Of a stretch of 64,000 nt of DNA, positions 32,960-42,803 are shown piece by piece; the stretch's first letter is position 1, and each line of letters begins with the position of its first letter. The notes below the pieces were generated by a model. That model searched no databases and was not told the origin of the DNA. It worked only from the letters and a program-made list of their open reading frames with translations. Source of the DNA: Massospora cicadina (taxonomy: Eukaryota > Entomophthoromycota > Entomophthoromycetes > Entomophthorales > Entomophthoraceae); NCBI GenBank assembly GCA_022478985.1, contig JAKSZP010014458.1:124001-188000 (forward strand), in the 5' to 3' direction. A program made the translations under genes and the position numbers.

Positions 32960-35900
32960 CTACCTCCTGTTTACAGGTGGACTGCCAGTAGAAGGAAGAG
33001 GGAGAGTGACAGGGGAGGCCTTGGCCAAAACTGAACATGAAATAAGGGAAGGGTCCGATGAGTGCAACCATATGGGGAACCAGGATGACACTAAACAACA
33101 CTGGCGGGATGGTAGGTGGCCAAATAGCCAAGCTTGAAAGTGGTCCGTGAGGTGAGTGTGAAAATGACGCACAGCTTCGCAGAGGGTTGGGGTGGTTCCA
33201 GATAGTGCGTCAAGGACAATAGTGTGGATCGTCCATAGTGTTATTGCAACAATTAAGGTGTGGAGAAAAAGGTGGATAGGGGAGGTCTGGAAAAGACAAA
33301 GATGTTTTTAAAGGCTGAAAGCCTGCTCACGCTTCTGGCAAAAGAGGCGAATAACATCCAGACAGACCTCGGGTTGGGACCATTTAGTACTAAAAAAGCA
33401 TCCAGCCAGACCGCCTTTGATGACAGTAAATCTTCCAAGTGATGGACTGATGACCCATATTGACTGCACACAATACACGAAGATTGAGAGGCATTGGACC
33501 ACTCAGCAGTCCGGTATACCTTTATCAGTCATCTCCACACATGGGTGCGAATCTAGGGTTTTAACAGAGGATAGTGTGTGTACCACCAAATGTCTTTCTT
33601 GGTCTCCAAAGAGTACAGGATGTCCAGCTAGTCAAAGTAGTCCACATGGGCAATAAGGTGGGGACGTTGGGGTACCAGGTTGTTTAAAACGACTTTCCCA
33701 CAGACTTCTTGTTTGAAACAGAGAGTTGAGCGACCCCTCTGGGCGGTGTGGCCACTGATGCTGATTCTCCACTCAGTGCTCCGCATGAAGAGGAGAATAT
33801 ATTTGAAGTGGGTTAGCGTCCCATGCAGGCCCACAGCAGAGGGATGAGAGGCAAGATGGCTTAGCAGAGAATGGGGGTGGATTGGATTGCTGAGGCCAAG
33901 GGAGTGGAAAAAATTAGAGTGGGCCACGCATGACCAGTGTTGTTCTAGTGGTGTGGGGTTGGTGACAGTAGCAATCCAGGTGCCAAGTGTCTTGGCGTTA
34001 TGGGCCTCAAAGTTGAGAAGGCTCATAACATTACTATGGCAATGGCCAAACATGAAATCCAGGCTCACAAGGGGGAGGGCGCATAACCAAATCAACCCTT
34101 GTAAGAGGGCGTACAAAGAGTTGATGAAAGAGGGGGAAAGGGCAATGACGTGGGCCGCAAGCCAGACTTTGGTCAGGAGCATAGATTTTGCAAGCACAAC
34201 CCAGCCTGGGAGGGTAGGCTGGTGGGCTCTTAGGGAAGTGAAGCACTTTGTGACATTGTTGAGGATGTGGTGCTCCATTAATGACGAGGCATAACCTCCC
34301 ACCTCTGGCCTCACTCCTAAATGGCGCACCGGACCAGCAGTTGGCCTTGGCAAAAAAGAGAGCACAAGTGGGGCGAAATGGGGTGGGCGGGGCAAGCGAA
34401 CCTGTTAGCTAGCTACTGAAGTGGGTAGATTATGGGGTGCTGGTGACTAGTGGGCTTAGTACCAGCTGAGGAGAACGATTTCAGTTTTGGAGGCATTAAG
34501 TGCGGCGTTACTGACCCTGGAGTAATCCTGGATAGTAGCCTCAAGCGCGCGTGCATCTTGGTTGTTAGACGCCCCGACCACTCGAATATCAGAAAATGCC
34601 AGCATCTTAACCGGTGCTTTGCATGCACATGGACACTAGCAAGGCGTACATTCGCATTGCATATTAGCGGGTTGAGGCTAAAAACGTACAAGATTGGGAT
34701 TAGAGGGTCCCCTTGGCATAGACCCCTTTGAGGGTGAACCACATCAGTAAGGAAACCAGGTCCACGCACAGCCATTATGGCAGATTCCGTGAGCAACATC
34801 ACCCAAATAATGAAAAGGTGGGGGAGGTGGAACTTGTGGAGGCAGGCTTTGAGGTATTCTTAATTGGCCTATAATAAGCTTTCTATTGGTCTAAGAACAC
34901 AAGCGCCCCAGTAGCCATGGATTGCCATATGATAACTACGGTGTGTATATTGTCCCATATTGACCGCTTAGGGATGAAACCAAATTGCTCAGAGGAGATT
35001 ACATCAGAGGCAAATTCTCCTAGGCGGTTTGCCATAATTTTAGTAAATAACTTAGTGTCTGTATTAGTAAGTGCTATAAGGCGCCAGTTTGGCAAGTCCA
35101 GCTTATCCCCTTTCTTATACAGCATTATCATATAGGCCTCCTGGCCCCCAGGAAGGAGGCGCATTTCCAACAGAATCTTGTTCATTGAGGCGACCAACAA
35201 AGAGGAGAAATACCTAAAATTTATCTTGTAGAACTCATACAGAAGCCCATCTGGACCTGGGCAATTCCTGTGCATTGCACAGCAAACAGCATACCAGAGT
35301 TTATGCTGAGTAATCAAGTTCATCAACTCCAGGTATTGCAAAATGGTGCAGATATGTGCACCGTTGAGAAACTCAACAATTTTGGCTAGTTCAACAGGAT
35401 TAGATTGATAAAATTTGCAGTAAAAGTTTTAAACGACAGATGCCAATTCAGCTAGAGTTTCTACAATAGTGAGGTCCAGCCGCCTCATATGTGTGCAAGC
35501 CAAGCTCTGTAACAGTATGAAGAATTTGTGGAAAAATTAGGCGGAGCACATGTCACCTGCTGTTATATTTTTGGCCTTGAACTGAACACAAAGTAATGGT
35601 AAATTGTATTACCAGTACGTTGAGATGAGCAGATACTTCTGCCCGCTTAGGACCCCAAGCCAGGCTGTAGCCTGCAGCAGGGACATTAGACTCCAGGTGG
35701 TCCACTTTCACTAGCATGCACTTAATGAACGCTGAGGCATTCTGTGCGCAACGCAATGAGAGGTGGCGTGCCTGAAGGATGGTATTCACTTTTAAGGTTG
35801 ACCAAGAGAAAGTGGGTCTACACAGAACGGCGTGGCGAACTCCAGTGATGAAGTTTTGGTGACCACTATGAGGAAAACCTGGGCAATGTGATCTCGGACA

Positions 35901-36623
35901 TATGAAATTTTCACCACCTTAGTGCATGTGCTGCTGGTTTTGATAAAGTAAAGGATATCAATACTAGCCTGTGGTCAGTGAAATCAATTTTTGTCATCAT
36001 AAAGTGCACAATCTGGGGGCGAAAGTTCAAAAGGGCAAGAATAAGGTCAATGCGGGACATGGACCTCAGCTGACCATTGTGTACATGGGGACAGGACATG
36101 TTGGGTAGCTACGGTTCATGCTTGGGGAGGGTATCAAATATTCCCAAGCTGGCTTTTAGAACGCGTAGTTCAACATGCTCCTGCAGTGGGGTAGGCATTG
36201 AAGACCAGCGATTAGTGGCCAGGTTGGCCCAACCGTTCAGGTCGCCCACCACAAATGGATCATGTGGGAGCAGGAGGGAGGTAATGGCAAGAGGAAATCC
36301 TGGAGAGCCTGCACACAGGTTGGGTCATAAATATTAACAATTGCGTGCAATTCATTATTCCATGAGAAGGACACAACTAGCACATGACATCAAGATACAA
36401 ATTTTTGGATATAAATTTAAAGCTACAAGTCACATGTATAAGCACTACACAGTGAAGCGACCAAAAGGAAAGGGAGGGGAGAAGCATGGTTGCCCATGTG
36501 TCCTCGGCACTGTGTGACTGTGGGATTTCTGAATGCATAGGATGTCCACAGGAAAATTATTCTTTAGAAACTCGGTTTTCTAGCCTGGGATGGCAAGGCC
36601 TTGAGTTCAATGATATTCAACAT
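32960..36623 (-). pseudogene. LINE-4 ORF2: endonuclease and reverse transcriptase
   Basis: The ATG at 36623 begins MLNIIELKALPSQARK. The endonuclease end is in 36099-35911: SMSRIDLILALLNF and KIDFTDHRLVLISF (SDH motif as TDH). RT: NCPGPDGLLYEFYK and LYKKGDKLDLPNWRLIAL, then QFGFIPKRSIWDNI in 35341-34883; PQRGLCQGDPLIPILYVF in 34802-34413; and the FADD position reads AFSD. The 255-codon stretch 34395-33628 covers the thumb and downstream region (PTAGPVRHLGVRPEVGGY). A CCHC-type finger remnant lies near 33471-33400 and the family block DHFQAWLFGHLPS at about 33145. The lost catalytic Asp and the frameshifts inactivate it. Confidence 0.87.
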
Positions 36624-36656
36624 CCCTATTGCGAAGGATCCCCCCATTGCGCCTTA
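36621..36656 (-). promoter_or_regulatory. ORF1 stop / ORF2 start junction (LINE-4)
   Basis: The minus-strand TAA at 36656-36654 is followed by GGCGCA, as in LINE-2 and LINE-5, and the ORF2 ATG (36623-36621) is 33 nt from the stop's first base, in the same frame. Here the stop is TAA, not TGA, and the pairing potential around it is weaker. Confidence 0.6.
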
Positions 36657-37700
36657 GGTGCAATTGGAAGGGCCCCCTTGCCCTTCCTGCACTGATGTTT
36701 CAGCAGATTTGGCCTGCAACCACATGGTAGGCGGTGTGTACAAGTCCTTGAGGTTATCCTTCGATTTGGTTGTAGTTTTGAGTTTAATGTTTTTTGATTT
36801 AGGTCATATTTTCATTTTGACGTGCTCCTGCGATGCACCATTGGAGATTGACAAAACTTGGTGGATTGGGTTGGGGGATCAGTTTTGATTGGTGCATAGT
36901 AACTTTGTGCGGGTGAATCTGGCTTGGACGTTTGTTCTGAAGGTTGATGACCCAATCTGATTAGTTAGTTGATTCTCAAGCCACTTCTGCTGCGAATGAC
37001 TTGATGTCCACTTAGGTTTGGGCAGGCAGGATCATGGACATTGCTGAAGCCACTGCCTTGCTCCTACTCTATGGGCATGTCTGACCTTTTTGCGCTCTTG
37101 TGAGGACATAGGTTCTACCTTGATGTAACACAACTGCACACCCCATGGGAAGGCGGTATCAGTGTCAATGGCTGTTTATAATGGGAGTTGGCGCTTCCCA
37201 TTGCATCGTGGAGGATTTCGTTTCGAGTGATGCCCTCTCTGGAAGTGCAGGTGTGCACCTTATGGCCAAAAGCACAACAAACAGTGCAGATAAGGGGTGC
37301 GCTATCCACCGTATTGCAAAACAGGCGGAATTCCTGCCCATCAATATCTAAAACAGTAGTGTGTGAAATTTAAGTTATGTCTTTTGTGATGACCACGGAT
37401 GGGGTAATCATTGCAATTGCTTTCCCCATGTACAGCTCCAGCATAAGCATGAAGTGCTACATTTTGAAATAGTGAAGTTCCACATAGCTTCTAAGCCCCA
37501 CCAAGGGGCGGTGCTCCAGAACTACATACTACATCGCTGTGGGGAGGAAGTCAAAAGTGAGAGATAATTGGTTGGATTTAATCCAATGCGTGCACTTTTT
37601 TTGACCACCCATTGACCATCTGGGGATTGACAACACGCATCTGTGCAGCAGCAACTGCTTCTTGCATGTATTCAAACCTGAGATCCAACCATCTGTGGGT
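36654..37700 (-). pseudogene. LINE-4 ORF1: RRM-like domain plus intact CCHC knuckle
   Basis: A complete zinc knuckle ICTVCCAFGHKVHTC (CX2CX4HX4C) is encoded at 37288-37247 within the open stretch 37309-37115. Upstream near 37425 the minus strand reads MGKAIAMITPS, the RNP1-like position also seen in LINE-2 (GKAIAII) and LINE-5 (GKAISVI). The protein ends at the TAA in the junction. It would coat element RNA. This is the only copy with all four zinc ligands. The start codon was not placed. Confidence 0.7.
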
Positions 37701-38111
37701 CATAGAGTGCGGTGCAACATATACAGCAGCTGGGAAGTATTTAGCACATCACCACAAAACTTTTCCCAAAGTGCCATTAAGTTAATATTCAGAAAAACTT
37801 AAACCTTGTGCTCCACTGACGATAGGGGCTGGGAATGCGGAGTTTTGATGAACTAGTTGCATTTTGCTTGCCAAGATAAAATCTCTGGAGAAATACTTAC
37901 CATGTTTTATTTATTTTAACTTGGCCACTGGTGTTGCCAGGGCGTTTACAAACTTGGGACAATGCAAATACTGACCTTATGCCCTTAATAGGCTTGCTCA
38001 ACCTTTACCTAATTTCAGATGCACACCCATCTCCTCGTGTTGATTAGCAAACTTACCTATTCTTGAATTAAATCAGTGCATATAGTGATGACAATGAGAA
38101 AAAAAGTTTGG

Positions 38112-38124
38112 GGGTCAATTTTCA
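38112..38124. repeat. TSD of LINE-4 (5' side)
   Basis: GGGTCAATTTTCA, partner of 32845-32857. Confidence 0.85.
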
Positions 38125-38372
38125 TAGGAAAATCTGGCAGCATCATCAGCCTCATAAATTAAATCTTCAAACTTGTAGGGTGAATTTATCTTTCATGACG
38201 TCATCCTGACTTTGCTAAAATTTCCTTGGTTTGCCCACTTCTATAAAAGGGCATTGTTCACACCCAACTGCAGTGGATGGTCGCCTGTACCTCCACTGGT
38301 TTGGGGTTATTTACAGACATTCCACTGGTCAAGGATTGATCTTCTGCTCCATTTGTGGTCTCATCCGTGACA
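38125..38372 (-). repeat. 5' LTR of element D, 5' portion
   Basis: Continuation of the D LTR beyond LINE-4. It aligns with about 26515-26763 (shared CATCCTGACTTT, TATAAAAGGGC, CCTGTA/TCTCCACT blocks). On the minus strand it starts TGTCACGG, directly beside the CATCC TSD. Confidence 0.85.
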
Positions 38373-38377
38373 CATCC
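38373..38377. repeat. TSD of element D (5' side)
   Basis: CATCC, exact partner of 25533-25537. Confidence 0.8.
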
Positions 38378-39424
38378 CATTCCATAACTTCAAAGTTTTT
38401 TCCCATCTTAGTTAGATTCTTACTAAAGTAAGCTATAGGAGATTGACTTGATAGGAGTCCAGTTGTGCCAGTATTTTCTGACTTCAATGTCACTGGCATT
38501 CTTGAGCAGAATTAACAGCTTATTTTAATTTGGTGGAAAGATATGGGTGCTGAGATCAGTAATCTCTCAGGGTTTTAAAGGCTGTTGCTGAGATTCTTCC
38601 TAGTGGAACAGATCTACTTGTGAAGAAAATATGCCAATGGTTTGGTAAGCTAAAAAATTAGGAATGAATTGTTAATGGCACATGATTAAAATTAAAAGGC
38701 ATGTATATTGCATATAATATGAAGCTGGGACATCTCATGTATGGCAATCATCTTGTAGGGGAATGGAGAGATTCCTTTAATAGTAACCTAATTGCCCAAA
38801 AACTACATTCATTCTGGGGAAAACTACACTTAGTAGTCTTCAGTTTTAAGAAAGTTTCTCATATCCAATTTGAAAATTCTCATATGTCTTAAAGATGTTA
38901 ACTGAAGGTACAGGATATCATGATAACTAGTCTAAATAGATGAATACACAAGGCAATTTGAGGTTTCTAAGAATACCATCCATAGCCCATTAAAAGGTTC
39001 CAGGGCGTTAAAAGTCCCTGAGGAATATGGGTCACATTGATTAACCCTTCACTGGAGATTGGCGCGCATTTCTCTCTGTTTTCAGGTATAGATTTTCTCT
39101 ACAAATATCAGCTGGAAAAATCTATGGCGAATAAAAACTGTGATATAGATATAAGTCAGAGAGAATTCATATAATGAGAAATAGGACAGCTGTCCTTCAA
39201 TGTTATCTCATTCAGTCACCTGTATCCCATCACAACGCGATGGTTCCATTTTTCTTGTAAATCACAGCAGTGGAGAAGCGCATGGGCTCTGAGACAGATT
39301 TAGGAGACTAGCTTCAAATAGCTGTTCCAATTACTTTGTCTCTTAGCTTCCTCATTTTTAGATTTCAAATAAGACCTAGTGCCAAATGGGCTGAGTATCA
39401 CTAGTCTGCACCTTGTGTTTGACC
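38378..39424 (-). pseudogene. Reverse transcriptase and RNase H (first part) of element E
   Basis: RT begins with VKHKVQTSDTQPI near 39424-39380 and LLNLSQSPCASPLL near 39310. Then KKNGTIAL near 39235, GTF-stop-WAMDGILRNLKLPCVFIYLD near 38990-38920, where the second Asp of YLDD is lost. RNase H opens with SPIAYFSKNLTKMGKNFEVMEW (about 38445-38378) and is cut there by element D. The remaining half is at 25532. Confidence 0.82.
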
Positions 39425-39748
39425 CGCTTAATCATTCCAAAATTATTGGGGCCTTAAAAATTTTATTAGTATATCTCAATTAGGAAATCCGCCTATTGTA
39501 ATTCTACAGGAGAAAGAGAATCTTCAAGCTCACCTCCACTTGCGTTATAATAGGGGGTTTATCAAGTCCTAAGTTTATCAGAGATCCACATTCAGAGATG
39601 GTCTCATTTTTTATTAATTAAAGTGTTGACGTAAGCTATCAGATGATTTCTAACACAGTCTGGGGTTGATAGATAAGATTAGCGAGTGATAGGGATATAG
39701 TCCTCAATATTCTGGATCAATTATGCCTGGACAAGTCATAGAGTTTTT

Positions 39749-39900
39749 TTATAGAAGTATTAGACCATAAACCCCCAATAGATGAGTAGAAAATACAATG
39801 ATCTGGGTTCTTTCCTCTACAAGGATCTGAGATTTAGGGGTAATGACAACCTTACTAAGAGAGAATAATGGGCATTCTCTCTTGAGTATTGAAAGTGGAT
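39749..39900 (-). pseudogene. Protease-RT linker of element E
   Basis: The minus strand reads KKIHYLHPLSILKREC and SKVVITPKSQILVEERTQ, equivalent to the post-protease block of element A (TTIPLKAQVIINTRV). The IHYL codons lie inside the 13-bp TSD of insert F. On the far side of F the same reading ends TKFWEQRIHYL (42830-42795), so F sits inside E's coding region. Confidence 0.65.
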
Positions 39901-39913
39901 GGAGATAATGTAT
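39901..39913. repeat. TSD of insert F (left)
   Basis: GGAGATAATGTAT, identical to 42791-42803. The preceding bases (AGTGGA) are also similar on both sides, so the duplication may be somewhat longer. Confidence 0.8.
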
Positions 39914-40599
39914 CTTTTTATTTAAGCGAGGTAAGCTGACCAGGGGACGCACATTACTAAACTAAAGCTTAAGCTAAAGATAACGAAAATAATTGATTCA
40001 AACAAAACGTCCAAATGAGAGATTGAATGATCACACCAGACAAAACAACCAACCAGGTGGGCAGTGGAGCCCGCTTATCCCTCCATGGCGGAAGGGGAGG
40101 GTGGATTGGGGGGCTCATCTTCTGAAGCAGCTATCTCTTCCCAGAGTAGGGTGCATGTCAAGGCGGATAGCAAGGGCTTTGGGGCATTGGCGTTATGTGG
40201 TTTGATATCACTGATGATTAGTACTTCTGAGTAATTACCAACCATAAAAATGTCAGTAATATATTTGGCTAAAGCTTTTTCAGCTTTAATGTGGGCGTCT
40301 GGTAGTTTAACAAATGTAGCAATGTTGGTTTGGGTAATCTTACCTTGCAGATTCCGTGCTACAGTTACCTTGTTCTGGATAGCATTGTGACATTTTTGTG
40401 AAGCTGGTTTACATTAATATTACTTTTTGGATTAAGATTTTCAGGGATAACAGGAGGTGGAATTCCTCCTGCAAGCACTGCCACTGATTAAGCAGCGGTT
40501 TATGAGGAGGGGACAGCAATCTGGTGTGGCAGCTGATACTACTGCAAGCTGTTAGTCACTGTGGAATGGTTCAGCATTTGGTTTTGGGGCATATAAATG

Positions 40600-41240
40600 A
40601 GGGGGTAATTATGCATCCCATTTTGCATTACATACACCAGTCAACTTGCAGTAATGGTTCTTCAATGATATTACCTGATACACCAATTTCATCCCAAGTT
40701 TCCCATGGGCTCTGAAAATAGAATTGGGGAGTTGGCATGTCAGAATTGCAGATGACCACATAATCCAACCTTTTGAACGAATATAGGATTTGAAAATTAA
40801 GTTATAATTGTATAGGATTAGCAATATTGGCCGATTGATGAGAATATTGCCAGGCATCATCCCTGATGATATTAGAAGTCACCAACTAATGAATTATTGT
40901 TGGTCATCATCCCCAATGATATTTGAGGCCGCTGACAGATGATAATTTCGTCAGGAATCATCCCTGACAAAATCAAGCAATAATTCGATATTGGAATAAC
41001 ACTCAATAGTCAAATTACAGGGAATCATTAAGAGCAGAATGGATTGGAGTTATCGGAAACTACCAAAATGTTCAAACGCCAGAGGAAGAGTAGAATTGTC
41101 ATCAGCCAAAACAATTGGTTTCAAGTACCTAATACCAATTGTTTGGTCCACCAAACACCCAAGGATTACGCTGTATAAAAAATCTAAGGCAACAGTACCT
41201 GATGAGATTTGGTGCCTAACACTGAGGGTCAAACCAGTAT
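40600..41240 (-). pseudogene. Possible retropepsin-like segment in insert F
   Basis: The open stretch 41232-41050 reads ILGCLVDQTIGIRYLKPIVLADDNSTLPL, and 40860-40609 reads ILINRPILLILYNYNLIFKS and GWIMWSS. Together they resemble fungal Ty3-type proteases, where the active-site strand is followed by x-L-A-D-x-S and later by WLxxYNPxIxWxxxxIxWS. The D-S/T-G triad itself cannot be read (LDF stands where LDSG would be). Moderate-to-weak assignment. Confidence 0.35.
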
Positions 41241-41559
41241 AGAAGCATAAATAATTCTCAGCGGACAGCTGAAAAGTTGTGTACCAATTCTAACTATTAA
41301 AACCAAAAAAATTATTTATCTTAAAATTAGATTCAAATTGATATTAACTAAGTTGTTTAAACATTGGTTGTTTTAACATTACCCTTAAGAGAAGAGTGCA
41401 ATGATCAGATATCCTTAGATTGTTACTATAAAGTCTCCATTTGGCTTTCCGTGAAGAGAATAGGGAAAGTGTTCCCTACCAGTACCAGAACATCTTTAAG
41501 ACGATGAAGCACCCGTTTAGCGTTGGACAATACTCCAACATGGCTTTTGGGCAACCAAC

Positions 41560-42756
41560 AATAATAGTATTCTTCATAATATTGCCCCAGTCTGTCAATT
41601 TTATTTAAAAAATCAACGTTAGGATTCATGAATCTGTGCAGTTGAATTTAGGGCCAGAAGCGAGCCATCAAAGCCCAAGATTTTAACATGGCGTATGGTT
41701 GATGATTGGTTGATTTGTTGGATGTTGCATGGGATCAGACTGGGGTCCAATCCTGTGTTTGATTTGAAGATTCATGCATGGCACTGGGATAAGGTGGAGG
41801 CTGATTGGTAGCTGCAGGTGTAGCTGCAGCAACAGGCTTTGGGGGAGGGGGAGGTAGGATTGTACCCCATGCCAGAATTGGCGCGGGGTGGGCAGTGGAT
41901 TGGCGGCTGTTGGCAAACTATCAGCGCTGTCAGAAGCTGCTAGATATGGGAACTTGCATTTCGAGTGGTCTAACTCAAAACAGAATGTACAAATCATCCA
42001 TCTGCCCTTGACACAGGCCCAGAACAGATGGTCAGGGGCAGAGGGGATAGCAGCACAAGGGGGATTAATGGGAAAATTTTGTCTGTTCCAGGGCTGATTG
42101 TGACATACTCCTGAGGCCCAATAAGGCGTGTGGCCCCATTTGGGACCAAAAATTGCAAGATGGGGTTGGAGTCATAGGCTTCCAAATCTTCCATCAGCTC
42201 CTGGTGGAGCACCTCAGGGGGAAGGTGGGTAGGCAAACCAGCGAACTGAACCACCTTGGTGGTTTCCATTGGGAGCTGGGTCTGTGTTGTTGGGAGAGGT
42301 GTATCCTGGAAGACCAGGGGCACCGTTGCTGCAGTGGCAGCATTGGCTTCACAAGTGAAGCTGAGATCAAAATACCCCTTATAGGGGCAGAAGTAAATAA
42401 AACAGGCTGGTTTAATCACCACTAAAGCCATTTTGATAATGGCTTGATCATTGTATTGGAAAAGTTTCTTATATTTGACCCTAAGGCTGAAATGCATGTT
42501 GCTCTGAGGGAGTACCAAGGGGCAGTGGGGCACCACTTGGGATCAAGCGAGGTGGGTGTCAAGATCCTTGGGAGGAACGAATTGTCCCAGGGGTTTGGTA
42601 TGACTGGGCAAACCAGTCTGAGCGCATTTTCCTGTCAGATGAAAAAATGGTAAGTGGAATTTCGCCACTGTCCCACACTGGGGCAGCTGGCGAAGAATCC
42701 AATGACATTGGAGCAAAACTACGGCAGGTGATTAAATTCTTACTTTTTATAACCAT
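41560..42756 (-). pseudogene. Unidentified protein in insert F with Cys/His cluster
   Basis: Two frameshifts link three long open stretches: 42756-42559, 42536-41994 (180 codons, long for this window) and 41997-41683. Readable parts are proline-rich (LVFQDTPLPTTQTQLPMETT, GLPTHLPPEVLHQELMEDLE). The end of the second part and the start of the third give ACVKGRWMICTFCFELDHSK and then C, a cluster of Cys and His that could bind zinc (CxxC then H-x2-C). I do not recognise the family. The Pro-rich middle and C-terminal Cys/His cluster are gag-like, but a host gene is equally possible. Confidence 0.5.
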
Positions 42757-42790
42757 ATGAATTGCTCAGAAAGTTACGTTGAGTGGAAAA

Positions 42791-42803
42791 GGAGATAATG
42801 TAT
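42791..42803. repeat. TSD of insert F (right)
   Basis: GGAGATAATGTAT, exact partner of 39901-39913. Confidence 0.8.

Larger units (their letters stand above)
32858..38111 (-). mobile_element. LINE-4: full-length LINE, RRM/CCHC family copy 2
   Basis: A 5254-bp minus-strand LINE inserted into the 5' LTR of D, with a 13-bp TSD differing at one base. The 5' end (CTTTTTTTCTCATTGTCATCAC, read from about 38107) aligns with those of LINE-2 and LINE-5. The 3' end carries AAATAAAATTT and no long poly(A). It holds the longest open stretch of the window (255 codons, 34395-33628), so it is perhaps the youngest of the three, but it is still inactive. Confidence 0.9.
25538..38372 (-). mobile_element. Ty3/gypsy element D, host of LINE-4
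   Basis: A minus-strand element with LTRs of about 1.23 and 1.28 kb and an exact 5-bp TSD. Order: 5' LTR 38372-38125 plus 32857-31824 (interrupted by LINE-4), gag 31800-30560 with zinc knuckle, protease 30130-29636, RT about 29300-28640, RNase H to 27950, integrase 27890-26790, 3' LTR 26763-25538. Removing LINE-4 restores LTR continuity with the other copy. It is better preserved than A or G but has many stops. Confidence 0.9.
39914..42790 (-). mobile_element. Insert F: 2.9-kb retro-inserted sequence in element E
   Basis: Flanked by an exact 13-bp repeat inside E's protease region. On the minus strand it ends with TTAAATAAAAAG next to the left TSD, a polyadenylation signal plus short A run, as in a LINE-mobilised transcript. 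It has no LTRs, no RT and no integrase of its own. It holds GC-richer coding sequence (42756-41560) unlike its AT-rich surroundings, and a possible retropepsin-like segment (41240-40600). It could be a processed copy of a host or domesticated Gag-protease gene, or a non-autonomous LINE passenger. Confidence 0.65.

Noticed and set aside
33628..34395. 255-codon minus-strand ORF as a possible host gene
   Set aside because: Its parts (PTAGPVRHLGVRPEVGGY and following) match the ORF2 region after the reverse transcriptase in LINE-2 and LINE-5, and it lies in order inside LINE-4.
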